From: an uncultured Ruminococcus sp.
GTDB lineage: Bacteria > Bacillota > Clostridia > Oscillospirales > Ruminococcaceae
Direction: 5' to 3'
Assembly: GCA_900550695.1 (NCBI GenBank)
Contig: URTF01000051.1
Location: forward strand, 1 to 15,072
DNA length: 15,072 nt
Part shown: positions 1 through 6,076 of the stretch, piece by piece
Numbering within the stretch: the stretch's first letter is position 1
How the letters are laid out: the number at the start of each line of letters is the position of its first letter
The notes under the pieces: generated by a model
The model's input: the letters and a program-made list of their open reading frames with translations, nothing else
The model's database searches: none
Told to the model about the DNA's origin: nothing
Made by a program: the position numbers and the translations under genes

Positions 1-54
1 GGACGCTGTCCCCTTGACCCCTGCCACCCTTTAAAAAGCGTGGACGTAAACTTT
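1..54. repeat. Dispersed intergenic repeat, copy 1 (edge of window)
   Basis: This stretch shares ordered blocks with positions 5997-6067: GGACGCTGTCC at the left end, CCACCCTTT in the middle, AAAGCG, and ACGTAAACTTT at the right end. The blocks are in the same order and orientation, with different spacers. It contains the small dyad GGAC-GCT-GTCC. Both copies lie just downstream of a minus-strand gene (esterase here, nhaC-like in the other copy). The copy may continue beyond the left edge. It codes for nothing convincing. A dispersed, possibly mobile or structural-RNA repeat is an inference. Confidence 0.6.
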
Positions 55-106
55 GGTTTGAAATTTTGTGCATCTTTTTCTATAACCTATTTTTTCAACA
101 AGCTGT

Positions 107-140
107 TGTCCTCTGCCAAAACAGAGGACATTTTTATTTT
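107..140 (+). terminator. Hairpin with T-rich tail between repeat and esterase
   Basis: TGTCCTCTG (107-115) pairs perfectly with CAGAGGACA (122-130) around a 6-base loop, and TTTTTATTTT follows on the plus strand. It looks like an intrinsic terminator for plus-strand transcription entering from the left. The same hairpin lies immediately after the esterase stop on the minus strand, where it is preceded by an A-run but lacks a good U-tract. It could therefore act in both directions, more weakly for the esterase. Confidence 0.55.
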
Positions 141-901
141 ACTCCAAAGATCATGTCAACGAACTTTTCCGTGTACTCGTTCCAGAAAGTCATATCGTGC
201 GCGCCCTTGCTTTCAAGATAAATGTGCGGTGCGCCGATGCTTTCGAGATAGCGGTGGAAAAAACGGTTATTTTCAAGCAGAAAATCCTCCGTTCCGCAGC
301 TCATAAAGATCTCGGGGAGCTTGCCGCTGTCAAGCAGTTTTTTTGCAAGAACTTCGGGATTGCCGTCACTCTCCTCGACCGTTTCAAGGTCGCCGAAACA
401 TTCGTGATAATAGTCATAATTTGCAACGCCGTTATCTTCGCCCGGCTTAAGATGCGCTATCTCATGTACGATGAGCGCAGAGGACATTGCCGCCGTTTTG
501 CCAAAATTTTCGGGATAGGCAAACGCTGTATGCAATGCACCGAAGCCGCCCATTGAAAGTCCCATTATATATGTTTCTCCCGCATCAGCCGCAAGTCCGA
601 ACGTGCGGCGGACATATTTAACGAGTTCATCTCCGACAAAGGTACAATACTTATGACCCGTTGAAAGTCCGTCGAGCCAGAAGCCGTTTTCCCCATTCGG
701 CGCAACAACGGCAAAGTTATACTTTTTCATAAGATGTTCGGGCACCCAGTTCCCCGCATCGCCCGTATAGCCATGCAGGAGAAAAAGCGTTTTCATTCTG
801 CCGCACGGCGTTTTGCCACACTCATCATTCGGGATAAAAACTTTAAATTCTACCTTTCGGTTGAGCGAATCTGAATTGAATTTTACGCTTATTTCAGCCA
901 C
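134..901 (-). CDS. Alpha/beta-hydrolase esterase (esterase D / tributyrin esterase type)
   Basis: A 255-residue cytoplasmic serine esterase with no signal peptide. The nucleophile elbow GLSMGG places Ser116 as nucleophile. GTEDFLL gives a likely Asp206, and GAHDMTFW gives His235, completing the triad. LLHGYTG (41-47) is the oxyanion-hole segment. Length and motif order fit the esterase D / S-formylglutathione hydrolase / EstA family, which cleaves short-chain acyl esters. The start is GTG at 901, with AGGAG at 911-915 in good position. It lies 87 bases downstream of a GH43 glycosidase gene on the same strand, so removal of acetyl or feruloyl groups from imported xylan fragments is a reasonable inference; the actual substrate cannot be read. 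A terminator hairpin separates the two genes, so the esterase is either read through or has a weak promoter of its own that I could not find. Confidence 0.88.
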   Translation of the reverse strand: MAEISVKFNSDSLNRKVEFKVFIPNDECGKTPCGRMKTLFLLHGYTGDAGNWVPEHLMKKYNFAVVAPNGENGFWLDGLSTGHKYCTFVGDELVKYVRRTFGLAADAGETYIMGLSMGGFGALHTAFAYPENFGKTAAMSSALIVHEIAHLKPGEDNGVANYDYYHECFGDLETVEESDGNPEVLAKKLLDSGKLPEIFMSCGTEDFLLENNRFFHRYLESIGAPHIYLESKGAHDMTFWNEYTEKFVDMIFGVK

Positions 902-932
902 TTTGCACCACTCCTATTTTAATGTGATCTGT

Positions 933-983
933 AAAAAAGGTTATTGTGCCTGTACGAAATTACGAAACACGATAACCTTTTTT
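933..983 (-). terminator. Bidirectional terminator hairpin after the GH43 gene
   Basis: AAAAAAGGTTATTGTG (933-948) pairs with CACGATAACCTTTTTT (968-983) over 16 positions with one G-T pair, around a 19-base loop. The A-run on one side and T-run on the other make it a U-tailed terminator in either direction. It lies just past the GH43 stop and before the esterase ribosome site, so it should end or attenuate transcription between the two genes. Confidence 0.75.
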
Positions 984-988
984 TCTGT

Positions 989-2467
989 TTACTTTATGAA
1001 CTCTATCTCCATAAGCTCGGTCGTTCCCGTTCCGTTATAGGTAAGGAAAAGCGAGTGTTCACCTGCCGAAACGCTTATCTTTGCGGAGGTCTTTATCCAT
1101 GCTTCGGACGGCGTAACCGTGACAGTTCCGAGGGCGTTTCCATTCTCGTCCGTTACAGTATAAGCCCCCTCTCCCCTGCCCCTTGTCGTAAGGGTAAGTG
1201 TCGTGTCGCCGTCAAAATCAAAATACTTGTAGCCGATAAGGGTATTGTCACATATCTCTGCGATAAATCTTCCCGTTTCGTCGTTATTGCAGTTTGGAAA
1301 ACTGTCTGTGAAAATGCGGTTTGAACCGTGAGGCATATGACCATTGGTGATATTGCAGGCAATACCTGCAGGATATTTTCCCTCCGCCAAAAGTGCGCCG
1401 CCGTTAAGTCCGCAGGACGTTACGCAGACCTGTTCGATGCTGCCGTCGGGTCTGATCTCAATTTTCTCGGCGCAGGCCTGTCTGCTGTAGTCGGACTTGT
1501 GCGTAAGTCTGTGATAAAAAACATACCACTGACCGTTTATACATTCTATGCTGCCGTGAGTCGTACCCGTCATGTTGAGCTTGTCGGCTGCGGTCCTGCC
1601 GTTGAAACCGACGTCGCCGTTTGAAACTATAGTGCCGCCGAATGTGAAATCTCTGTCGGGATAGTCGCTCGTTGCATAGCAAAGCTCGTGATTCTGCTGT
1701 GAAGAATAAACGAAGTAATATTTCTCTCCGACTTTGCGCATTGAGCTTGCCTCAAAGAACGGATGCGTTTCAAAGGAAGTTCCCTTGACCTTGTACGGGA
1801 TAATATGCACCGGTTCGCCTGCAACAGTGACCATATCGTCCTCAACAACGACCATGCAGGGTCCCATAACACTGCCCTCGGCAGAAAGTATCTCTTCACG
1901 GCTCTTGTTGAACATTTCCATTTCGGAATTTATGTAGCTTTCGTTTTCGGGGAAGTCTTCACGCTCTTCAAAGTCATACTGTGTGCCGTAATAGATCCTG
2001 ATCGTTCCGTTGTCATTGATAACGCCTGGGTCAAAGCACACGAACTTTTTCATCGGCGTACCGTCGGGATAATGAACAAAGCCGAGATATTCAAACGGTC
2101 CCTGCGGCTTTTCGCTGACGGCAACACTTATCGGACCCCAGTAGCCGCCAACGCCGTCTTTGCCCGACATACAATAATAAAGGTAGTATTTTCCGTCATT
2201 GCCGCAGACAACATCGGGGGCATACATAAACGGTCTTTCGCTGTAGTCGGGATCCTGCTCCGCACGGTAGCTAACGCCCTCGCACCGCCAGTCGGTAAGA
2301 TCGTCGACCGGTGCGGAATAAACGGTATAATCAAGCATACAGAACGTTTCTCCGCCCTCCTTATCATGAGAGCCGTAGAGATAAACTCTGTCGCCGAAAA
2401 CGTGCGGTTCGCCGTCGGGGATACAAACGTCGAGCGGAAATATAGGGTTAAATATCTGTTTTTTCAT
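989..2467 (-). CDS. Glycoside hydrolase family 43 protein with C-terminal CBM6-like beta-sandwich
   Basis: A 492-residue protein whose first ~350 residues show the five-bladed GH43 propeller pattern. The likely catalytic acids are Asp18 (in PDGEPHVF) as base, Asp146 (FDPGVIND) as pKa modulator and Glu239 (FFEASSMRK) as acid. His304 in TTHGSIE fits the family's metal-site histidine. Residues ~380-492 (GYKYFDFDGD..., ending MEIEFIK) look like a CBM6-type beta-sandwich. The family removes arabinofuranose or xylose from arabinoxylan and related glycans. There is no signal peptide, so it should act in the cytoplasm on imported oligosaccharides. The ATG at 2467 is preceded by AAAGGATG. The gene has its own promoter (2502-2530), an operator-like dyad and a terminator (933-983). 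Substrate specificity and subfamily cannot be decided by eye. Confidence 0.88.
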   Translation of the reverse strand: MKKQIFNPIFPLDVCIPDGEPHVFGDRVYLYGSHDKEGGETFCMLDYTVYSAPVDDLTDWRCEGVSYRAEQDPDYSERPFMYAPDVVCGNDGKYYLYYCMSGKDGVGGYWGPISVAVSEKPQGPFEYLGFVHYPDGTPMKKFVCFDPGVINDNGTIRIYYGTQYDFEEREDFPENESYINSEMEMFNKSREEILSAEGSVMGPCMVVVEDDMVTVAGEPVHIIPYKVKGTSFETHPFFEASSMRKVGEKYYFVYSSQQNHELCYATSDYPDRDFTFGGTIVSNGDVGFNGRTAADKLNMTGTTHGSIECINGQWYVFYHRLTHKSDYSRQACAEKIEIRPDGSIEQVCVTSCGLNGGALLAEGKYPAGIACNITNGHMPHGSNRIFTDSFPNCNNDETGRFIAEICDNTLIGYKYFDFDGDTTLTLTTRGRGEGAYTVTDENGNALGTVTVTPSEAWIKTSAKISVSAGEHSLFLTYNGTGTTELMEIEFIK

Positions 2468-2488
2468 ATCAAAAGCATCCTTTGCAAT

Positions 2489-2513
2489 ATAGTATAAAAC
2501 AAGTATATACTAT
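2489..2513. promoter_or_regulatory. Operator-like dyad over the GH43 -10 box
   Basis: ATAGTATA (2489-2496) and TATACTAT (2506-2513) form a perfect 8-base inverted repeat with a 9-base spacer. It covers the -10 box (2502-2507) and the expected start of transcription, as expected for a repressor site. The regulator is not known; no regulator gene lies beside the GH43 gene. Confidence 0.5.
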
Positions 2514-2530
2514 TCGGACATTTTTGTCAA
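2502..2530 (-). promoter_or_regulatory. SigA-type promoter of the GH43 gene
   Basis: Read on the minus strand: TTGACA (2525-2530), a 17-base spacer, then TATACT (2502-2507). The -35 is perfect and the -10 has five of six consensus bases. It lies about 35 bases upstream of the GH43 start codon. Confidence 0.8.
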
Positions 2531-2554
2531 CAACTCACAATAAATCATATTACC

Positions 2555-2597
2555 AAAAAGCGCCGACCTCTGCATATATTCAGTCAAAGATCGGCGC
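2555..2597 (-). terminator. Intrinsic terminator of pdxS-pdxT
   Basis: On the minus strand, right after the pdxT stop, GCGCCGATCTTTG (2597-2585) pairs with CAGAGGTCGGCGC (2572-2560) over 13 positions with two G-T pairs, and TTTTT follows (2559-2555). This is a strong Rho-independent terminator. Confidence 0.85.
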
Positions 2598-2602
2598 AAT
2601 AC

Positions 2603-3172
2603 TTATTCTTTTATCATATCAAGAAAATATCCGTGCACAAAGTTATCATCGTTCAGCTCGGGGTGAAATGCCGTCGCAAGCTGTTTTTTGTATCTTACGG
2701 CGGTGACTTTTCCCTCAACCTCGGAAAGCACTTCCGTTTGTCCCGCATCACTCGCATAAGGCGCACGGATAAAGGTCATAGGCACGTTTTTTCCTGCGAA
2801 ATCAGCCTCTGTGAAAAAGCTGCCGAGCTGTCTGCCGTAAGCATTGCGCTTTACGGTGAAGGGCATCGTTCCAAAGCAGGGTTCTTCGCCGCCGTCTATC
2901 GTTTCCGCAAGAAGTATCATTCCTGCGCAGGTGCCGAAAACGGGAAGACCGTTCTGTATCTTTTCCTTGAGCGGCTCATAAAGTCCAAGCTCGTGAAGAA
3001 GTTTTTTCTGTACGGTGCTTTCGCCGCCGGGGATTATAAGCCCGTCAAAGCTGCGTTCGATATCGGGCAGCTGACGTATTTCAAAGCATTCCGCTCCAAG
3101 CTGCGCAAGCTTTTTTTCATGCTCGATAAATGCGCCCTGCAGTGCAAGCACACCAATAACCGGTTTGCTCAT
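2603..3172 (-). CDS. pdxT: Pyridoxal 5'-phosphate synthase, glutaminase subunit PdxT
   Basis: PdxT hydrolyses glutamine and passes ammonia to PdxS for pyridoxal phosphate synthesis (the DXP-independent vitamin B6 route), in the cytoplasm. Numbered from the ATG, the protein has 189 residues, the usual family length. Conserved parts are PGGEST (~48-53), the nucleophile Cys82 in GTCAGMILLA, RNAYGRQLGSF (~109-119), and His170/Glu172 in FHPEL. An in-frame GTG at 3175 would add one residue. The ATG at 3172 is preferred because GAGG in the end of pdxS lies 6 bases upstream, and TGATG overlaps the pdxS stop by one base (translational coupling). A terminator follows directly. Confidence 0.95.
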   Translation of the reverse strand: MSKPVIGVLALQGAFIEHEKKLAQLGAECFEIRQLPDIERSFDGLIIPGGESTVQKKLLHELGLYEPLKEKIQNGLPVFGTCAGMILLAETIDGGEEPCFGTMPFTVKRNAYGRQLGSFFTEADFAGKNVPMTFIRAPYASDAGQTEVLSEVEGKVTAVRYKKQLATAFHPELNDDNFVHGYFLDMIKE

Positions 3173-4047
3173 CACTTGCCTCTTTCCGCCATAAGAAGTG
3201 CGATCTCCTGCTCGTTGATGCCTACCATTGCCTCGCCGAGATCCTCGGAAAGCTCCGCAAGAAGCTTTGCATCGTTAAAATTCGTTACAGCCTTTACTAT
3301 CGCAGCTGCACGCTTTTCGGGATTGCCCGACTTGAATATGCCCGAGCCTACGAACACGCCCTCCGCACCGAGCTGCATCATAAGAGCCGCATCGGCAGGA
3401 GTTGCAACGCCGCCTGCCGCAAAATTTACAACGGGGAGCTTGCCGTTTTCCGCAACATATTCAACAAGGTCAAAGGGTACACGGAGTTCCTTTGCTGCCT
3501 CGAAAAGCTCGTCCTTTGACATTGAAGTGAGCTTGCGAATTTCACTCTGCATCATTCTCATGTGACGGACAGCCTGAACAACATCGCCCGTGCCGGGTTC
3601 GCCCTTCGTTCTTATCATAGATGCGCCCTCGTTGATACGGCGGAGCGCCTCTCCAAGGTCTTTTGCGCCGCAGACGAACGGAACATTGAATTCACGCTTG
3701 TTGATGTGATACTTGTCGTCTGCAGGTGAAAGAACTTCGGACTCGTCGATATAGTCGATCTCGATAGCCTGAAGGATCTGTGCCTCTGCGAAATGACCGA
3801 TCCTGCACTTTGCCATTACGGGGATAGAAACAGCGTTCTGGATACCTTTTATCATCTTCGGGTCGCTCATTCTTGAAACGCCGCCTGCCGCTCTTATATC
3901 GGCAGGGATCCTTTCGAGTGCCATTACGGCGCAGGCACCTGCAGCCTCTGCGATCTTTGCCTGCTCGGGAGTTGTAACGTCCATAATTACTCCGCCTTTG
4001 AGCATCTGTGCAAGGTTTTTGTTAAGTTCATATCTTTCATTTGACAT
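3172..4047 (-). CDS. pdxS: Pyridoxal 5'-phosphate synthase, lyase subunit PdxS
   Basis: PdxS condenses ribose 5-phosphate, glyceraldehyde 3-phosphate and ammonia from PdxT into pyridoxal 5'-phosphate; in known members it is a 12-subunit TIM barrel binding 12 PdxT. The 291-residue protein is a full-length, highly conserved member. GGVIMDV contains Asp23, PVMAKCRIGHFAEAQ contains the Schiff-base Lys80, and IRTKGEPGTGD contains the second catalytic Lys148. FAAGGVATPADAA is the phosphate-binding loop region. The ATG at 4047 has AGGAA at 4058-4062. It is the first gene of a two-gene operon with pdxT, driven by the promoter at 4092-4120. No PdxR/MocR-type regulator lies in the window. Confidence 0.97.
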   Translation of the reverse strand: MSNERYELNKNLAQMLKGGVIMDVTTPEQAKIAEAAGACAVMALERIPADIRAAGGVSRMSDPKMIKGIQNAVSIPVMAKCRIGHFAEAQILQAIEIDYIDESEVLSPADDKYHINKREFNVPFVCGAKDLGEALRRINEGASMIRTKGEPGTGDVVQAVRHMRMMQSEIRKLTSMSKDELFEAAKELRVPFDLVEYVAENGKLPVVNFAAGGVATPADAALMMQLGAEGVFVGSGIFKSGNPEKRAAAIVKAVTNFNDAKLLAELSEDLGEAMVGINEQEIALLMAERGK

Positions 4048-4091
4048 ATCCGTACATTCCTTTCGTGGTTTTATCGGTTTTGATGATATTA

Positions 4092-4120
4092 ATTATATAT
4101 TCGGAAAAGCGCACGGTCAA
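4092..4120 (-). promoter_or_regulatory. SigA-type promoter of pdxS-pdxT
   Basis: On the minus strand: TTGACC (4115-4120), a 17-base spacer and TATAAT (4092-4097). The leader to the pdxS start is short (about 40 bases), leaving little room for a riboswitch. Confidence 0.85.
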
Positions 4121-4318
4121 ATCATATCGCAGGCATTGTTTTTTGTACACAAATATACATTTTAAATATTTTCAAAGTCGTATTTTTTCACAATTTTGTT
4201 TAATATCACAACAAAACAATCTGTCGCTTTATCTGCCAAGATCGGCTATGTCAAAACATACAAAATCACTATGATATATGTCTTATTATGTTGTTCAAGA
4301 TGCAGAATAAAAAAACTT

Positions 4319-4347
4319 TTGCGTTTTGTGTCACGGTATGATATAAT
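4319..4347 (+). promoter_or_regulatory. Promoter of the DUF188 / cysteine-rich protein unit
   Basis: A perfect TATAAT (4342-4347) is preceded 17 bases upstream by TTGCGT (4319-4324), a partial -35. It lies 44 bases before the DUF188 start codon. The -10 and spacing are good; the -35 matches only the TTG core. Confidence 0.6.
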
Positions 4348-4390
4348 AAATAATGTTTAATATTACAAAAAACGAAAGCAAGGGTCAAAA

Positions 4391-4831
4391 ATGAAGATAT
4401 GTATTGATGCGGACGGCTGTCCCGTTGTTGACGAAACGGTAAGGATCGCTCATAAATACGGCATTGAATGTATTATCCTCTGTGATACTTCGCATAGGAT
4501 AGAGTGGGAAAACGTCCGCACGATAGTTGTTGACAAGGGTGCAGACAGCGTTGATCTTCGGCTCGTCAATCTGCTTGAAAAAGGTGATATCGCAGTAACG
4601 CAGGACTACGGTCTTGCGGCGCTGTGTCTTGGAAAGGGAGCTTTTGCACTCGATCAGAACGGCAGAGAATACACCGCCGACAACATTTCGGGTCTGCTCG
4701 AATTCAGAGCGATAAGCAAGAAGATACGCAGGAGCGGAGGGCATCTCAAAGGTGCGCCGAAACGCACATCTGCGCAGGACAGAGCGTTTGAAGATGCACT
4801 TGAAAAGCGGATAAAAACCTTATCCGTGTAA
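4391..4831 (+). CDS. DUF188 family protein (YaiI/YqxD), PIN-like domain
   Basis: A 146-residue cytoplasmic protein of typical family length. The N-terminus KICIDADGCPV carries the hallmark aspartates Asp6 and Asp8. Further conserved acids are in VDKGADSVDLRL (48-58) and GDIAVTQDYGLAALCL (65-80), and the C-terminus has the RRSGGHLKGAPKRTSAQDR signature (113-131). The family is placed in the PIN-like fold, which suggests a metal-dependent nuclease, but no activity is firmly established. AAGGG precedes the ATG. The next gene starts 12 bases after its stop, on the same strand, so the two are probably co-transcribed. Confidence 0.9.
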   Translation: MKICIDADGCPVVDETVRIAHKYGIECIILCDTSHRIEWENVRTIVVDKGADSVDLRLVNLLEKGDIAVTQDYGLAALCLGKGAFALDQNGREYTADNISGLLEFRAISKKIRRSGGHLKGAPKRTSAQDRAFEDALEKRIKTLSV

Positions 4832-4843
4832 AATGAGGTAAAT

Positions 4844-5737
4844 ATGAACAAAGCAAAATACCATCTTCCCGGTTTATTTGAATTTTACGGGCTTTACAGC
4901 GTCTTTCTTCCGCTTTACCGCAAGCATAGGGACTGGTTTTACGACCGATGCGATATCGGTTCGATATACGGCGCACCTGCGGACTGTATATGGGGCGGCG
5001 GAAGAGTCGGTTCCGGCGAACATTCACCGACAGAAGTGCTTGAGCTGATGAAGGAATACGGCATTTCCGCACGTCTGACTTTCAGCAACTCGCTGCTTTC
5101 GGAAGAACATCTTTCGGACAGAAAATGCAATGCACTCTGCGCACTTTTTGAGAGCAGCGAACCTCAGAACGGCATTATAATCTGCTCCGATATGCTGCTT
5201 GGACATATAAAAGCGAACTATCCGAGGTTTTATTTTATATCATCTACAACAAAGGTCCTCACCGAATGGGAGCAGTTCATAAATGAGACCGAACGTGATG
5301 ATTTCCGATACGTTGTACCCGATTTCAGGCTCAACAAGCAGTTTGGCAGGCTGTCGGAAATGACGCAGGCGCAAAAAGACAAGACCGAATTTTTATGCAA
5401 CGAATGCTGCTGGGTCGGCTGCAGGGACAGAAAAGCCTGCTACGAAAATGTCAGCCGCAAAAACCTTGGTGAAAACTGTGCCGATCATATTTGCCGTGCG
5501 CCCGATTCGGACAGCGGATATCTCTTTTCAAAAGCAATGGAGAACCCGAGTTTTATCGGGATCAACGATATCTTTGACGTTTATCTTCCCATGGGGTTCT
5601 CGAATTTCAAGATCGAGGGAAGAGGACTCGGCAGTGCGGTCGTGCTTGAATTTCTGCTTTATTACATGGTCAGACCCGAATTTCAGCTGCGTGTAAGGGA
5701 GAATATTTATCTTGACAGTATGCTTGATCTGTTTTGA
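4844..5737 (+). CDS. Uncharacterised cysteine-rich protein, possibly Fe-S, weakly U32-peptidase-like
   Basis: A 297-residue soluble protein that I do not recognise with certainty. Twelve cysteines are present, seven of them in residues 185-217 (pattern C-x2-CC-x3-C-x5-C-x12-C-x4-C), with FKIEGR at 255-260. A cysteine cluster followed by a KIEGR motif resembles the layout of U32-family proteins (UbiU/YegQ type), which have a TIM-barrel-like fold and can bind a 4Fe-4S cluster. The N-terminal half, with segments such as ISARLTFSNSLL (74-85) and NGIIICSDMLL (109-119), could be alternating strands and helices of a barrel. This is inference only. There is no signal peptide or clear membrane segment. 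GAGGT lies before the ATG, 12 bases after the DUF188 stop, suggesting a shared operon. It may instead be a lineage-specific metalloprotein. Confidence 0.75.
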   Translation: MNKAKYHLPGLFEFYGLYSVFLPLYRKHRDWFYDRCDIGSIYGAPADCIWGGGRVGSGEHSPTEVLELMKEYGISARLTFSNSLLSEEHLSDRKCNALCALFESSEPQNGIIICSDMLLGHIKANYPRFYFISSTTKVLTEWEQFINETERDDFRYVVPDFRLNKQFGRLSEMTQAQKDKTEFLCNECCWVGCRDRKACYENVSRKNLGENCADHICRAPDSDSGYLFSKAMENPSFIGINDIFDVYLPMGFSNFKIEGRGLGSAVVLEFLLYYMVRPEFQLRVRENIYLDSMLDLF

Positions 5738-5752
5738 TATGTTCATACTTTG

Positions 5753-5797
5753 TCTGAAAGCAAACATTCTCACTCCGTTCGCATATTTGCTTTCAGA
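5753..5797 (+). terminator. Hairpin downstream of the cysteine-rich protein gene
   Basis: TCTGAAAGCAAA (5753-5764) pairs perfectly with TTTGCTTTCAGA (5786-5797) around a 21-base loop. It starts 15 bases after the stop codon. A T-run appears only seven bases later (GTTTTTCC), so it is a terminator-like or 3'-end-protecting hairpin rather than a textbook terminator. Confidence 0.5.
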
Positions 5798-5824
5798 GGA
5801 TAGTTTTTCCGTACACATAGAATC

Positions 5825-5903
5825 AGCGCAATTCACATTTTTAGGTCAACGGAACTGATTTCTCACGTTCTGTTTAACTTTTTGAATGTGAATTGCGCTT
5901 TTT
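5825..5903. repeat. Long palindromic element, likely bidirectional terminator or small RNA
   Basis: AGCGCAATTCACATT (5825-5839) and AATGTGAATTGCGCT (5885-5899) are perfect 15-base inverted arms. Inside the 45-base loop, AACGGAAC and GTTCTGTT can pair with one G-T pair, extending the rod. TTTTT follows on the plus strand and AAAAAGCGC begins it on the minus strand. It sits between the convergent DUF188-side and nhaC-side transcripts, so a bidirectional terminator is the simplest reading; a miniature repeat element is the alternative. Confidence 0.55.
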
Positions 5904-5973
5904 AACTTATAGATATTTCGCTATTGCGGCAATGCTCAATGCTGTTAGTTTAAGGTGTTTCGCTTTCTTCTAA

Positions 5974-5988
5974 AGGTCAAATTGACCT
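5974..5988. repeat. Perfect 15-base palindrome
   Basis: AGGTCAAATTGACCT reads the same on both strands apart from the central base. It lies 8 bases before repeat copy 2 and may be part of that element or a protein-binding site. Confidence 0.4.
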
Positions 5989-5996
5989 GCGGCAAG

Positions 5997-6067
5997 GGAC
6001 GCTGTCCTCCGGACACCCACCACCCTTTGAACAAAGCGAAATTCCTGCAGAATTAACGTAAACTTTT
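5997..6067. repeat. Dispersed intergenic repeat, copy 2
   Basis: This copy shares GGACGCTGTCC, CCACCCTTT, AAAGCG and ACGTAAACTTT with positions 1-54, in the same order and orientation. It has its own extra dyads: TGTCC-TCC-GGACA (6003-6015) and AATTC-CTGCA-GAATT (about 6040-6054). Like copy 1 it ends just downstream of a minus-strand gene. The conserved blocks with variable spacers argue for a repeated element rather than chance. Confidence 0.6.
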
Positions 6068-6076
6068 ATTTCTTTT

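Larger units (their letters stand above)
4048..4390. other. Intergenic region between divergent pdxS and DUF188 genes
   Basis: These 343 bases hold the two divergent promoters listed separately. The A+T-rich middle (about 4121-4310) contains only a minor dyad, TTTTGTT/AACAAAA, near 4194-4216. I see no small gene with a ribosome site, no recognised riboswitch and no terminator here. Confidence 0.6.
5738..6076. other. Gene-free region with hairpins, palindrome and repeat copy
   Basis: These 339 bases separate convergent genes. In order they hold a 12-base-stem hairpin (5753-5797), a long inverted repeat with 15-base perfect arms (5825-5899), the palindrome AGGTCAAATTGACCT (5974-5988), and repeat copy 2 (5997-6067). 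No coding frame has a ribosome site or family resemblance. Confidence 0.7.

Noticed and set aside
197..556. Long plus-strand open frame inside the esterase gene.
   Set aside because: It is the antisense shadow of a gene with a complete catalytic triad; no ribosome site or family resemblance.
1763..2497. A 244-codon plus-strand open frame opposite GH43.
   Set aside because: Antisense to a well-conserved glycosidase; sequence has no recognisable domain and no ribosome site.
2633..3565. A 310-codon plus-strand open frame opposite pdxT and pdxS.
   Set aside because: It spans two highly conserved genes on the other strand and reads as low-complexity Ser/Ala/Lys-rich shadow sequence.
4048..4390. 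Possible riboswitch or PdxR-type regulatory region before pdxS.
   Set aside because: The pdxS promoter leaves only about 40 bases of leader, no aptamer-like fold is visible, and no MocR/PdxR gene is adjacent.
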